Virus record (IMG/VR): IMGVR_UViG_3300028844_003150
Span: 1 to 50,157 of that record
Reading direction: 5' to 3' (one strand)
From: a virus
Length of the DNA: 50,157 nucleotides
Within the stretch, counting starts at the first letter, position 1; each line of letters opens with the position of its first letter. Shown piece by piece: positions 1-10,351 of this stretch. The notes beneath the pieces are model-generated. The model saw only the letters and a program-made list of their open reading frames with translations, was not told where the DNA came from and ran no database searches. Position numbers and translations under genes: made by a program.

Positions 1-319
1 CCAGATCAGGCGCTGGGTAGAAGTCGGGGGTAGTGACAGATGGTACGACGATACCACCCGGCTTATTCGGAGAAGCGAAGGTCAGGTCTGGTTCTGGTGG
101 GGCATCTGGCTTCGCAAACGGAGTTCCCAAACCTTCCGGGATACTTGGGAAATCAATATCTGTGCGGATAGGGGTCAGAGAGATCTCAGACAGATCGTCG
201 AAGAATCCAGAGGTGGCAGTAACCGCTTCGTCTGCGTATGCCTGCCACGTCTTCCAACCATCTGAAACGATGTCCCCAGCAATATGCTGGATTAAACTAC
301 ATTCTGAATCGATGGACAT
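1..319 (-). CDS. Partial virion/tail protein, 3' end beyond left edge
   Basis: This minus-strand reading frame starts with ATG at 319 and stays open to base 1, so at least 106 residues are present and the C-terminus is missing. The N-terminus begins MSIDSECSLIQHIAGDIVSD. The rest is rich in Pro, Asp and Phe, with spaced PDL/PDF/PSI motifs, as in extended linker segments of phage tail proteins. A strong AGGAGG lies about 10 bases upstream of the start, inside the last codons of the fibre gene, so the two are translationally coupled. I do not recognise a family. Position after the giant fibre gene suggests a tail fibre accessory or baseplate component. Confidence 0.75.
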   Translation of the reverse strand, partial: MSIDSECSLIQHIAGDIVSDGWKTWQAYADEAVTATSGFFDDLSEISLTPIRTDIDFPSIPEGLGTPFAKPDAPPEPDLTFASPNKPGGIVVPSVTTPDFYPAPDL

Positions 320-323
320 CTGT

Positions 324-3300
324 CTACACCCTCCTGTTCAATATCATCGGGAACAGTTGCAAACTGCTTATGTCAAAGTCCGCTCCTGACTTGTTAACCA
401 GCTCAAATTGCCAGTATGTGGCTTTCACACCCCTACCGAGTTTGATCCTCGCGCCGGTAGGTGCGTCCGCAGTTCTCGGGGTTAGCTCGTACCAACGCTC
501 AGTTTTGACACCCCCAGAGGTGCTGAGCGTCTTCATAATTAGTGCCCCGTCACTAGTATATCCCAAATAAGCCCTTGGAACTCTCTTATAAAGGTTCGTT
601 CCGAAGTTCGTCATCCCAGATCTGATAACTGCGTCAATGTTTGTACCGTCATCGCTCGCTCCGTTAAGAGCGTAGATAGCAGAGTCGGTAGCACCCAAAT
701 ACGTCTGCCCCATCCTCCCAAAAGAGTTGAATGGGTAATTCGTATACTCAGTAACACCAAGAGACTCTGTATTGAGGACCATGGCTGTGTAGACACCATC
801 CGGGAGAACCAGCGAACCACCGAAGACCACACCGTCATGCAGAGCCTCAATAACGGCCCAGTTCACAGCGATGCTATCGGAGATCTCAGCGGTATCAGAC
901 AGAATCACGTTCAGCCGTGGGGTGAGTACTGAGGCATCTGCAAACAGGGTCGAATCCAGCTGAGAGACTATAGCGTTGTAAACTGCCCCCACGGTCTCTG
1001 CTACTTGTACAGCATCCGTAGCTTCTGCACCTTTACCAGAAGTCGCTATATCGACAAGAACGATTGTTTCAGCCGCGATTATGGCTGCTTTCAACTCATT
1101 TGTTACTAACCCAGAAACAACCAGTGTGTCTGTTAAGATCGCCCCCCGTACTTGTTTCTCGATGGTCGCATCCGCAAAAACTGACCCTTCGATAATTGCT
1201 AAGTTAAAGGCGAGTTTTACAAGCCCACTGATCCGCATACTATCGATCTGGGATTCGTACGCTTTGATCTCACTTATTAGGTCACCGTTTGTGAGTAGAT
1301 ATTCAAATATATGCTTACCAACAACTGAAGCAACGGTATCCGCTCCAATAACTCCTTCAGTAGCAGTTCCGAAAGTCGTACGATCCCCAAACACTTCGTC
1401 GAGGAAATTAATCGCTTCGGCAATGATTTCTTGCTGTCCGGGCACATCGGACATGACCAGCTCATCAACAAAAGAAGCCCCGAGCTGAATAAGCAATGTT
1501 TCTGCTCCTATAAACTCATCCCCAAGTATCTGGTCAGAAACCAGTGGTACCAAGTCTTCAGTCTGGATAGATTCAGAATAGGCTTCCAACACTTCATCTG
1601 CTGTGAGTGCGTAGTCAAAAACGGTAAGTCCATCTAGCCACCCGTCGAAATACGCAGATCCATCATACCCACCGTACACAGCTGTAACGGTATCGACTGG
1701 CACATTTGTGCTGGCGTCAGTTCCGTCTAACAACCCGTCAATGTAAACCTTCATACCAGTAGAAGCGTGCAAAGTTGCACAAATCATATAAACCTTTCCG
1801 GGCAGAACTGTCCCTGTGCTGGTAGCAGTGTGATTGGTTAAGTTCTCATACACCCGGAACTCAACTGTATTGTCTGCCAGTATCTTCAAACTAAGCACGT
1901 TAGTAGCACTAGCCCGCTCCGTATAAATGGGGATTACAGCGCCAGATGTAGTGATGTCTACCAAGCACATTATGGAAAAAGCAGAACCACTCAGAACAGC
2001 AGATGTCCCGAACGTAATGTACTGGTTAGACCCGCGATAAAATCGCATGGAATATGTATCAGGACGAGATCGCACAAGACTGGGTTGTTCAAATGTAGGT
2101 GAACCTACAGCTGTACCGTCGAGTGTACCGACTGAATCAACAATCGTTGTTGGACCTGCATCGTTAAGAGACCAGACATGCTTAGCATTAAGCATGAGGC
2201 CAATAAGACTAAACCCAAACCAACCAAGTCTTGCCCAATGTAGACGTTTTAACTCTTCAGTCCCAAGCTCATAGTTATAGAGTAGTACTTCATCAATGGT
2301 ACCAACGAAGTTTTGTGACCCGGAATCCAAGCTACCAATACATAGACTAGCCGTATTAAGAATAGAATTCGTACCAAGTAAATCAGTAGAAGTTGAATTA
2401 GTTTGAGCTACGTTATCAACATAAATCGTCATCCCAGCAGTTAAGTTAGTGCCGTCGTACGTAACGCATACTTCATGGATATTTCCATCGTTTATGGCAG
2501 AACCAGTAGAAGTGATAGATATACCAGTACCAGCTCCAGCACTGTAAATCTGGAACGTGATAATACCGTTCGCCATCTCAACATTTATACCTTGGTTAGA
2601 ACCAGTCGTATCCATCTTGCTAACGAGGGTATACGTACCTGTACCAGATGTCTGGATGAGCATCCATATGCTGAATTCATGGTAATAATCAACAGTCCAT
2701 ACGCTGTTAAGATCTGCGTAATTAGTACCAGTAAAGGTAACGCATTTGTTATTGTCGTTTACAAGTAACCCAGCTACGTTGAGTGTTGGCGATCCCACAT
2801 ATGAGCCGTTGTACCGACTCATAAAGTCACCACATGTGGTGCCGCCATCTTCTCCCAATCTAAAATATGCAGCAGGAGCTAAATGCAGCGCATGGAAACT
2901 GAATCCACCTTTTGATTCTGTTCTACCACGTGTGTTGTGCTTTCTAAAGAAGTGCCGCTGTTCATCTTGAGTAATTCCAGTGTGATGAAGAACTGCTAAC
3001 TCGTCCATTACACCATTAAGAAATTTATTAGCCCAAGCACCGTTACGATAGGAACAACCAAAATACATGTTATCTACAAGAGACCACGGAAGACTCCAAG
3101 TACAATTTTGGGAAGGTACCTTTAAACCATCAATCCATGCTTCTATATTACTATTTTGAAAAGTACCTCCTGAATCAAAAATAACTACATGATGTGGTTT
3201 TCCGTCGTTTAATTGACTTAGCTCTGGGTTGCCAGTACCAAGACGCAAATATACAGTGTGGTCGTGATTAGCAACAGTAAGCTCACCAGTCGCAAACTCA

Positions 3301-4799
3301 TTGATATGTACTGTACATATCGAAGTGTTGCCAGTATCCATCGCCGCCCATAGTCCACTCGCAGCAGTAGTCGTAGTAACAAACCAAAATTCAAATGCTA
3401 TTCTCCCATTACTACCAAACTGTAGAAAACGGAAAGAGTTACGACCAAGATGATTTACACCATCAAAAGCCCATGCTTGCCCTGCAGGATCTAATACCAA
3501 TGAACTCGCATTATTACCATTGGCAGTACCGAATAACGTAGCAGGACTTAACCCTTGGTTATAAGGAATCGCTTTGTCTGGTTCTACATCGGTTAAAGGG
3601 GGTGCAGATGCAATGCTTTCATTTAATCTATGGTAGTTATGCGGGTTGCTGAGTAAAACTTCCATAGCATAGCCAGTATTACTTTCACTGGCATAATACA
3701 TTTGCTTCTCTTCTTCATAGGTGAACTCGTAATCAAATAACGATATCTCAGTCAATTCACCATCAAAATATGTTCCCGCCGCATTTATAGCACCAATGCA
3801 AGGGGTACCAGTATTTGATACGGTACCTAGAGTACCAGTAGCAACGTTTGTTTTTGTTCGCACAAAACCATCAACGTATATATTCATCCCCGCAACGGTG
3901 CCACTACCGCTATACGTTATAACTGCGTGGTGCCACGCATCATCATTCACCACTATTGAACTCTCGTAGACTTCAATAGCGTTTGCTACAACGGTACCCC
4001 CAACAATACGGAATGCCAGATAGCCATCACTCCGCACATATACTTCCCATCCTCTGGAATACGCAGCTCCTTCTTTCTTGCTTATGATGCAGCCATCCGC
4101 AACCATCGCGGTCTTTAAACAAAACGAAATACTGAATGCGTCTGAAGCCCCGAAATCAAATATCCCGACATCTGGAAGTGTTACATGCTGGTCTATACCG
4201 TCGAATGTTACTGCGTCACTACCGTCTACATGCCCCGTAACTTCACGAGTGGGGTCATTCACATACGTACCCATGTTTCGGAATGTTTCATCGAAACACA
4301 GATCTACTACATTAAAAACTTTGACTTCTGAATTAGTCCATGTAAGAGAATCGAAAGCAGCGACTGGTGTGTACACAATGCCATCTTCTGAGTGCTCTAT
4401 AACGAAGGAGCCGGGAGAATTAGATACACCAGCAGTATTACTCGCAGTAATAGCTATTTCCGCAACAACAACGCCCGGAGTAAACTCGTACCCAATACTC
4501 TCATTTTCAAAGTAACTAGCCGTAGATACCCAGTTAGTAGTCGTATTACCATCGAAAGCGTTGTCAACCCCAGTACCGGATGTTGCGAACGCAGTACCAC
4601 CCGTACACTGGTCAGCCCCACTGACAGTGGCACGCATCTCAATGTTGGCAATCTTAATGTCGTTGCCCCCACCGCTTAGCCCAGTTACACGGATACGCCA
4701 ATACGGATATGCATTAGCACTAGGTTGCTTAGGATCAGACAGACGCCAGTACCCAAGTGGGTACTTCTGCATAGATACATATTTAGCATTTAATGGCAT
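324..4799 (-). CDS. Giant tail fibre/adhesin with discoidin and LamG-like domains
   Basis: 1491 residues. An F5/8-type-C (discoidin)-like domain spans roughly residues 30-165 (NAFDGNTTTNWVS core). Four concanavalin-like LamG modules follow, at about 185-365, 390-620, 640-860 and 875-1070. Each is introduced by a Y/W-R-L-type motif (YWRLSD, YHRLNE, YFRLGED) and contains a YVDG/WIDG turn and an H-H-V/A-V strand, the signature of Laminin_G_3 modules. An Ala-rich helical segment (about 1075-1330) and a C-terminal beta domain follow. Such modules bind carbohydrate, so host-surface adhesion is the likely role, exposed on the virion. It starts just after the preceding tail gene, with an AGGT Shine-Dalgarno. 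The number of LamG units is judged by eye. Confidence 0.85.
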   Translation of the reverse strand: MPLNAKYVSMQKYPLGYWRLSDPKQPSANAYPYWRIRVTGLSGGGNDIKIANIEMRATVSGADQCTGGTAFATSGTGVDNAFDGNTTTNWVSTASYFENESIGYEFTPGVVVAEIAITASNTAGVSNSPGSFVIEHSEDGIVYTPVAAFDSLTWTNSEVKVFNVVDLCFDETFRNMGTYVNDPTREVTGHVDGSDAVTFDGIDQHVTLPDVGIFDFGASDAFSISFCLKTAMVADGCIISKKEGAAYSRGWEVYVRSDGYLAFRIVGGTVVANAIEVYESSIVVNDDAWHHAVITYSGSGTVAGMNIYVDGFVRTKTNVATGTLGTVSNTGTPCIGAINAAGTYFDGELTEISLFDYEFTYEEEKQMYYASESNTGYAMEVLLSNPHNYHRLNESIASAPPLTDVEPDKAIPYNQGLSPATLFGTANGNNASSLVLDPAGQAWAFDGVNHLGRNSFRFLQFGSNGRIAFEFWFVTTTTAASGLWAAMDTGNTSICTVHINEFATGELTVANHDHTVYLRLGTGNPELSQLNDGKPHHVVIFDSGGTFQNSNIEAWIDGLKVPSQNCTWSLPWSLVDNMYFGCSYRNGAWANKFLNGVMDELAVLHHTGITQDEQRHFFRKHNTRGRTESKGGFSFHALHLAPAAYFRLGEDGGTTCGDFMSRYNGSYVGSPTLNVAGLLVNDNNKCVTFTGTNYADLNSVWTVDYYHEFSIWMLIQTSGTGTYTLVSKMDTTGSNQGINVEMANGIITFQIYSAGAGTGISITSTGSAINDGNIHEVCVTYDGTNLTAGMTIYVDNVAQTNSTSTDLLGTNSILNTASLCIGSLDSGSQNFVGTIDEVLLYNYELGTEELKRLHWARLGWFGFSLIGLMLNAKHVWSLNDAGPTTIVDSVGTLDGTAVGSPTFEQPSLVRSRPDTYSMRFYRGSNQYITFGTSAVLSGSAFSIMCLVDITTSGAVIPIYTERASATNVLSLKILADNTVEFRVYENLTNHTATSTGTVLPGKVYMICATLHASTGMKVYIDGLLDGTDASTNVPVDTVTAVYGGYDGSAYFDGWLDGLTVFDYALTADEVLEAYSESIQTEDLVPLVSDQILGDEFIGAETLLIQLGASFVDELVMSDVPGQQEIIAEAINFLDEVFGDRTTFGTATEGVIGADTVASVVGKHIFEYLLTNGDLISEIKAYESQIDSMRISGLVKLAFNLAIIEGSVFADATIEKQVRGAILTDTLVVSGLVTNELKAAIIAAETIVLVDIATSGKGAEATDAVQVAETVGAVYNAIVSQLDSTLFADASVLTPRLNVILSDTAEISDSIAVNWAVIEALHDGVVFGGSLVLPDGVYTAMVLNTESLGVTEYTNYPFNSFGRMGQTYLGATDSAIYALNGASDDGTNIDAVIRSGMTNFGTNLYKRVPRAYLGYTSDGALIMKTLSTSGGVKTERWYELTPRTADAPTGARIKLGRGVKATYWQFELVNKSGADFDISSLQLFPMILNRRV

Positions 4800-4804
4800 A
4801 ACTA

Positions 4805-7123
4805 TTACCTGTAATAAGGTGCGCCTACGAAGCCAACAGGGTATTTCGAAAACTCAGAAGTAAATTCTCCATTGAGATTTTCCTGTATGGCCGTTATTCC
4901 AACATCGGGTAATGAGAACACCCAACGATCAACAAAGGTATCGAATGCAGACACTACACCCTGAACACCATAGTTCTCACTACTCTCCCTAAATGGGTTC
5001 GCTTCGTTGATTTCTGCATCTGAAAACACGACTAGTGTGCCATGCGGAGTAACCAACCCACCAGTCTGTGAGTAATTATATTCTTCGTACGGATCTTCAT
5101 TCGGTGGCTTTGCTGTATTCGGTAAAGTACCGGGGGTCATCCAACAAGGCCAAGGCTCATTAGCACCACCCGGATCTCGAACACCACAGTCTATGGGGTT
5201 CCCAGTCTCATATTCTGACGAAATATTTATTTCGAAGCCCCAATAAGTAACGCTCCCATAAGAACCAACTACCTGCGCTTCTGTACCTGCTGGAGGGGGG
5301 CAAGCAGTAATACCCGGATCACATGGACCGATGTTGCCATCCCCTCGTGATCTACCGACAGTACCGTCGTAATAAAAATTCTTTTCCCAAGTCTTCGTCG
5401 CTTCAGTTTTAGATTCTGAATATGACTTGAAATGGTAATACGCTAACCGTTCAAAACTGGGGATAACTATTACGTTAGCTGTATCAGCAGCCATATTACC
5501 AGCCACTGTGGCTACCATCTGGTCATACGGTTTGAGCATAATTCTACGAGGCCCGCCCGGAGTTGACCTTGTTAACCAGTACCCAGAAGCGTGCCACCCA
5601 CCAAGGAAATTACCAGCACTCTGGAAGAACTCAGCTCCCGCAAAATTATATACCTCGTCAGCTGCATCAGTAACATCAGATATAAACCCATGTGCCCCAT
5701 TATCAGCGCCCGTTCCACAACGCCCATATGTGCACTGGGAATAATCAAATGATGCGGGGTATCCGTGATTAGTAACATATGAATCTCTGCGACAGGCAAT
5801 TGCATCCGCCCAACCAGTCCATACTCCGCACGAGCCATCGTCAAAATCTGAAAGAGCTGTATAGGTATAGCTCACTACACGTTCTACATCATCAAGCCCA
5901 ATATAAGAATACATCGGGGCAGTGTAACTATTGGAAGGCTGCGTCCCTTTAAATCCATCATCTGCCCTCCAGAAATAAAAACTCTCCAGCTCTCCAATCG
6001 TATTGGGCACCTTAATCTGGTCACTAGCACTATCAAATAAAAATAACTTTTCGCCAAACCCAACAATGGATATCACGTATTCCTGAATGAACATACGGAA
6101 TTGCTGGGACTTAAAATTACGCCCCTCTGGATAGTTCGTAGTTATCCCGGTAAATGTGCCCTGTGTCCCCGCAGAATTAAATGACCACCCATAATCTCCC
6201 AGAGCTTCAAACGCACCGATGTGCGTAGCGTAATCCTCCGGGGTCATTAACTTGAATGTAACTTCCGGCAGACCCGGCTGTGGGTTTAGCGCATCGTACT
6301 CAGCCTTGGTGTACTCCTGCCGAGTATCATCGAACGAAGTTTGGTATGAAAAGAACCCAGCCTCTTCGAACTCCGGAGGGATGCTACCGCGCTTCAAGCC
6401 ATTATCGTCCTCGAAACGATCCTCGTCATAATCACCCATTAGCTGCATACGTACACCATTAGTCACGGTATACAACCAAACTCTGGTCTTACCGCTGGGT
6501 AGCGTTTCTAGCCGTATAAAGTCAGTCTTGCCATCGAACTGGGGGTACAGTCCCATACCAAGCTGCAGCTGTACTAATTTACGGAGCTGGCCAGAGAACT
6601 GGCCGGGAGTTAAACCAGTAAGCCATCGCTCAGGAGCACTGTTGAGCGCAAACCACGGTGCTTCTGTAAGTCCTAACTCTGTATCGTAGTCGTTGTACAT
6701 CCACCGATTAGGTGGCATTGGTGGGTCAACTTTAGCGCCATCTATGGAAGACCCAAGTCCCTTGTCGAGGTTCTGATCCGCATTAAACAGTTCATAGTTA
6801 GAAGGCCAGTATCGCAGATACCAATCCAGCGATGCTGGGTTATATCTGGGTTCGAACATACCACTGTAGAGCTTAGTGGTTTTCAGCTGTTCTTCTCCAC
6901 CGATTAATGGTACGAAGATTTCTATAATGTCGTAGCCGGGGAGAGCAGTGACCTTAATAGTCTTCTCTTTATCCCGGTACTGATACACGGGATTCTTGTA
7001 CTGCCCCAATTTCTCGTTGCGCTCGATCATATTCGAGAGCAACTTACGAGCGAATTTCAGGTGATGGATACCCTTGTCCTTATCTCCCCGATAAATAGTC
7101 TGTTCGGGTTTGAACTCATTCAT
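4805..7123 (-). CDS. Large tail protein of unknown family
   Basis: 772 residues from ATG 7123; a TTG four codons earlier (7135) is possible. ATGAATGA overlaps the stop of the preceding gene, so translation is coupled. The protein is rich in Tyr, Trp, Gly and Asn with many short beta-type segments. Its middle and C-terminal parts hold several Cys pairs (CGVW...ACRR, CDPG...ACPPP, DCGV...PCW) that could form disulfides or metal sites in an extracellular protein. No signal peptide is visible. Lying between a tail protein and the LamG fibre, it is probably a tail tip, fibre-anchor or spike component. I do not recognise a Pfam family. Confidence 0.75.
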   Translation of the reverse strand: MNEFKPEQTIYRGDKDKGIHHLKFARKLLSNMIERNEKLGQYKNPVYQYRDKEKTIKVTALPGYDIIEIFVPLIGGEEQLKTTKLYSGMFEPRYNPASLDWYLRYWPSNYELFNADQNLDKGLGSSIDGAKVDPPMPPNRWMYNDYDTELGLTEAPWFALNSAPERWLTGLTPGQFSGQLRKLVQLQLGMGLYPQFDGKTDFIRLETLPSGKTRVWLYTVTNGVRMQLMGDYDEDRFEDDNGLKRGSIPPEFEEAGFFSYQTSFDDTRQEYTKAEYDALNPQPGLPEVTFKLMTPEDYATHIGAFEALGDYGWSFNSAGTQGTFTGITTNYPEGRNFKSQQFRMFIQEYVISIVGFGEKLFLFDSASDQIKVPNTIGELESFYFWRADDGFKGTQPSNSYTAPMYSYIGLDDVERVVSYTYTALSDFDDGSCGVWTGWADAIACRRDSYVTNHGYPASFDYSQCTYGRCGTGADNGAHGFISDVTDAADEVYNFAGAEFFQSAGNFLGGWHASGYWLTRSTPGGPRRIMLKPYDQMVATVAGNMAADTANVIVIPSFERLAYYHFKSYSESKTEATKTWEKNFYYDGTVGRSRGDGNIGPCDPGITACPPPAGTEAQVVGSYGSVTYWGFEINISSEYETGNPIDCGVRDPGGANEPWPCWMTPGTLPNTAKPPNEDPYEEYNYSQTGGLVTPHGTLVVFSDAEINEANPFRESSENYGVQGVVSAFDTFVDRWVFSLPDVGITAIQENLNGEFTSEFSKYPVGFVGAPYYR

Positions 7124-7724
7124 CGAAATAATCAATAAAGCCGGTATCTATAGCAATAGCAATTTCACGATCTGAACCATTAGCTATATCATTTAAACCA
7201 ACCATCATCTTATCCATGACATGTTCATACGCTGCCATAGAGTCATTGATTAGTTTGTATATATCCTGATACGGGATCTCAACAGAGATATGCTGCTTAT
7301 CAGGAGTCCTTGCTATACAACGACAATGTTGCTTAGTTTCAAGGCAGTTTAATCTATGGATTTGTTCAAGGTAATGATTAGAGAAAAAGAGCGGCTCTCC
7401 ACACACACTAGAAGCAAAGTCACGTTCAGCGAAACGCCGCGCCATATCGCGCAGCAAACCAATAGCGTATTGAGCCTGCCCAGCTACTGGGCCGCGTTGA
7501 GGTACCTTGGCAATTATTCCGCGTTCAGGAAGAAACAATAAGCCAAAAGGTGCACCAACCCGCGTTTCGATGTCCACAGGGAACCACCCATAACGCGCAA
7601 CGTCTTTCGGTCCTAAATGATGAAAACCAACAACGTTGCCCCAGTTATGGGGCAACGTTCTAGGTCCATCGAGGATCTTACCGGTCTTTGTATCTACCCG
7701 GCAATATTGTGGACTAGTATCCAC
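7116..7724 (-). CDS. Tail-associated protein, unknown function
   Basis: 202 residues starting MDTSPQYCRVDTKTGKILDG. The first 50 residues resemble the start of phage tail-fibre-associated proteins, with a LPHNWGNV stretch followed by GWFPV. The C-terminal half is helical and contains a Cys cluster (NCLETKQHCRC). The stop overlaps the start of the 772-residue tail gene, and only two bases separate its start from the upstream structural gene. A virion or tail-assembly role is inferred from position only. Confidence 0.7.
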   Translation of the reverse strand: MDTSPQYCRVDTKTGKILDGPRTLPHNWGNVVGFHHLGPKDVARYGWFPVDIETRVGAPFGLLFLPERGIIAKVPQRGPVAGQAQYAIGLLRDMARRFAERDFASSVCGEPLFFSNHYLEQIHRLNCLETKQHCRCIARTPDKQHISVEIPYQDIYKLINDSMAAYEHVMDKMMVGLNDIANGSDREIAIAIDTGFIDYFDE

Positions 7725-7726
7725 AT

Positions 7727-8347
7727 TTACGTTGAGCTGCTGGCATTGATCGTATAGGTCACGAGCAAGTCATCACCTGCACTCAAAGCACGGGCTGTGG
7801 TGAACAACGATGCCGCCAACAGGCGACCAGCTGCATTAGAAGTTTCGCCCAACGTTGCTACGGACAGAACAGCAGCACCGTAAACGGTAGCAGACTGCCC
7901 AGTATCAATCGTAAACGTCGCCTTGGAGCTAGAATTACTGATGCTCTGAGCTGTACTCGGGCCATTAACCGTATAGGCAGGACGCGAGGAACCCGTGATC
8001 TGAACAGCAGTGATCTCAGTGGCGTTGGTGGGGTAGTTCTCGTAATCCCACGTTGCCTGCGGGGCTTGGTTGGCTGTGTATACCGAAACGAACCATGGAT
8101 AGACCGGAGTTTCCGAGTTCTGCCCAAAGATAGCGTCCAAGAATACTTTATTCAGCGCCTCGTCAACGATCTTGTTGTGACTCTGCTCTGCAGGAGCAAT
8201 GCACTCACCGTTGCGCCAAACTTCTGATTCAAACACACCACCGATGGAGACTCTCTGTCTCGGCAGGTATAGTCCACCTTGGTCGTCCTGTTCGTACTGC
8301 CCATTACCAATGGCACGGGCAAATTCTCTTTCATGTTTAGGGTTCAC
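7727..8347 (-). CDS. Virion structural protein (conserved podovirus type)
   Basis: 206 residues with a GTG start at 8347 chosen because GAGGAGGTG lies six bases upstream. The middle and C-terminus show a pattern I recognise from phage structural proteins: a helical ALNKVFLDAIF stretch, a WFVSVYTANQAP strand, then a Ser/Thr/Ala-rich beta domain with SISNSSSKATFTID and a terminal GDDLLVTYTIN strand. The family has no assigned biochemical role. In related phages it sits beside tail hub or stabilisation genes, as here. Confidence in virion location is good; the precise role is unknown. Confidence 0.75.
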   Translation of the reverse strand: MNPKHEREFARAIGNGQYEQDDQGGLYLPRQRVSIGGVFESEVWRNGECIAPAEQSHNKIVDEALNKVFLDAIFGQNSETPVYPWFVSVYTANQAPQATWDYENYPTNATEITAVQITGSSRPAYTVNGPSTAQSISNSSSKATFTIDTGQSATVYGAAVLSVATLGETSNAAGRLLAASLFTTARALSAGDDLLVTYTINASSST

Positions 8348-8359
8348 TTGAACACCTCC

Positions 8360-9652
8360 TCAGTTGATTAAAACACCATTCCTACGAACTTCTGCGGTTG
8401 CATAATCCGTAACACCAAAGCCAGTCTGATCGCCCTTATCTGTCAGGGAGGTGACTAACTGCCTGATGCCGTCCTCTTCTCTGAGAAGCGAAGCACCCTT
8501 ACCATATTCGGATATTGCGACACGATCTTCAGTGATGGGGTGTACATTCCCGTTTGGATACCCCAACACAGCTCCTTTCGTCGAATACCAGAAAGCGACG
8601 TCTTCCTTGGCTGAATCCGAAATAAGGTCATTTTCAGCTATGAATTTAGTATGGGGTACTTCCATCCCGGTCCCGCGTACGCCGGGGTATGGATACACAA
8701 CATCCTGTTTCATTTCAGCAGGGTTGGTACCGGCCAAGAAGTACGTCTTATCTGCAGTGACGTACACACCATCTTCCACTGGTTGCACAATGTCGATATC
8801 AGCAGGGAATTGAAAATAAGTGAAGCGCGGGTCATACAACCCGTATCGCAAGGCGGGGGAGAAGATGAGGAGATTCCCCCGTGCTACCCATAAACGACCA
8901 TGCCCGTACCGGACAATATGTCCCGCAGGCATACGCTCCAAAAACTGTGTCTCCAGTTTCCGCCCCTGTTTCAGGGAGGTGAAGGAGTACGTAGTTTCCC
9001 CCATGGGGATATTCGCCTGCCAGTAGAGCTGATCGCCCCCGGCAGTGGACACATACACATTCACGGAGGAAGCAGTGCTCTGGGGGATATTCATTAGCTG
9101 AATTCCCCCACCCGCTGGTACCGTAATAGGCATGGCTAAAATGGAGCCGGACTCTTCACCGAAGGGATTCAGGTAGGTAACTGCGACCTGATATTCACCT
9201 TCGTCTAAAGAACCGGCGATCTGCATAAGCAACGGCTGACCAAGTGGGGCATCTACCCCCCAGTCTGCATGGGCACCGTCGCTGTCGATAATTCCTGAAT
9301 TATCACCGTTGCTGTAATAGATCAGCTTATTAATCTCGGCGTAACTGATTGGATTGTCCGGATCAAGACCCGTACGGATATTGGTAGCTGTGAAATCAGG
9401 ATGCAGCTGCTTCAGCGCCTGCCCCTGCATAAACACGGTGAGCTGGCCTGCTGTGAAGAGGCTGTGGACAGTCTCCCCGCCGCTGTCATACACAGAAGTG
9501 TACCCCTTGCGCCGGGATGGTTCGCCAGAGTTCGTGATATCTACATTGAGAAGTTCGCGAGCAGAGTTTTCAGGAAGGTCTGTTTCATGTGAAACATTGT
9601 TCTTACCTTTTGGGAATCGCAAATCAATAAGAGGTTTATCATCCTTTATCAC
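8360..9652 (-). CDS. Tail accessory/DNA-stabilisation protein (P22 gp10-like)
   Basis: 430 residues with a GTG start directly after the stop of the adaptor gene, behind a GGGGGA Shine-Dalgarno. The N-terminus (LPENSARELLNVDIT...GEPSRRKGYT) and the repeated beta strands with Y-G-R-L-W and V-Y-V-T-A-D-K-T-Y-F-L blades match the beta-propeller proteins that close the head-tail channel in P22-type podoviruses. A FN3-like stretch (VAVTYLNPFGEESG) is inserted near residues 155-230. Order portal, capsid, gp4-like adaptor, then this protein supports the assignment. The family link is from pattern recognition, not a search. Confidence 0.75.
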   Translation of the reverse strand: MIKDDKPLIDLRFPKGKNNVSHETDLPENSARELLNVDITNSGEPSRRKGYTSVYDSGGETVHSLFTAGQLTVFMQGQALKQLHPDFTATNIRTGLDPDNPISYAEINKLIYYSNGDNSGIIDSDGAHADWGVDAPLGQPLLMQIAGSLDEGEYQVAVTYLNPFGEESGSILAMPITVPAGGGIQLMNIPQSTASSVNVYVSTAGGDQLYWQANIPMGETTYSFTSLKQGRKLETQFLERMPAGHIVRYGHGRLWVARGNLLIFSPALRYGLYDPRFTYFQFPADIDIVQPVEDGVYVTADKTYFLAGTNPAEMKQDVVYPYPGVRGTGMEVPHTKFIAENDLISDSAKEDVAFWYSTKGAVLGYPNGNVHPITEDRVAISEYGKGASLLREEDGIRQLVTSLTDKGDQTGFGVTDYATAEVRRNGVLIN

Positions 9653-10351
9653 TTAGATTCCCCCGTATGCGACTACCTGTGCTCCACGGTTTTTACGTTT
9701 GGCTTGCCTGTCTGCGTCGTTGAGGAACATTTCCCAGCGCCTCTCCCACACATCAGAGCGTCCGTTATCGTTGGTATCTACGTCATCCTTGCGGTATGCG
9801 TAGGCCTTTACTTTGTGCAGCAGCTTCTTGCGAAACTGACCGGGGATCTCCATGACCGTCTGGTCCATGGGTTCCCTGTACACATCCAGCTTAATCTCTT
9901 CGGTAGCTACTTCGCCATCGACAGCTGGGGGTATTGGTACAAGGCGGACATATCCTGTGGCGTAGTCCGTGAGGATGTAATCTGGCTCACCCTCGGCAGT
10001 TTCCCAGTTACCGAAATCAAATGAGAGTGCTCCGTTTTGATATCGACGTTCAAGCTCTGCGACGCTAATAGCAGGTAGATGCCTACCGTCTGCGCCAACG
10101 CCGCGTCGTACCTTCGTGATGCGTTCATCAAGTGCATACAAATCCTGTTGTTCGACAGTGTCGATTTTAAATGAGGACCTGTCGAATAACAGATCGAGTC
10201 TCTCGCAGATTTCCTTTTGTGCTTCGCCCAGCCACTCAGTGATCTCTGCGTTAGACCATAAAGAGTCTGAATCATCCCCGTTGCCGGGGAGTTCAGGATC
10301 GCTCATCTCTAAACGGAAATGAGCTATCAATTCGTCAGTATCAAGTGCCAT
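9653..10351 (-). CDS. Head-tail adaptor (P22 gp4-like)
   Basis: 232 residues. The N-terminus (ELIAHFRLEMSDPELPG, SNAEITEWLGEAQKEICERLDLL) and the later FRKKLLHKVKAYAYRKDD helix are typical of gp4-type adaptors that attach under the portal ring. They have a four-helix core with a mixed middle that includes YVRLVPIPP. The gene overlaps the 3' end of the preceding gene by 11 bases and is followed immediately by the GTG of the gp10-like gene, giving the classic adaptor-stabilisation pair. The role is inferred from family and order. Confidence 0.8.
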   Translation of the reverse strand: MALDTDELIAHFRLEMSDPELPGNGDDSDSLWSNAEITEWLGEAQKEICERLDLLFDRSSFKIDTVEQQDLYALDERITKVRRGVGADGRHLPAISVAELERRYQNGALSFDFGNWETAEGEPDYILTDYATGYVRLVPIPPAVDGEVATEEIKLDVYREPMDQTVMEIPGQFRKKLLHKVKAYAYRKDDVDTNDNGRSDVWERRWEMFLNDADRQAKRKNRGAQVVAYGGI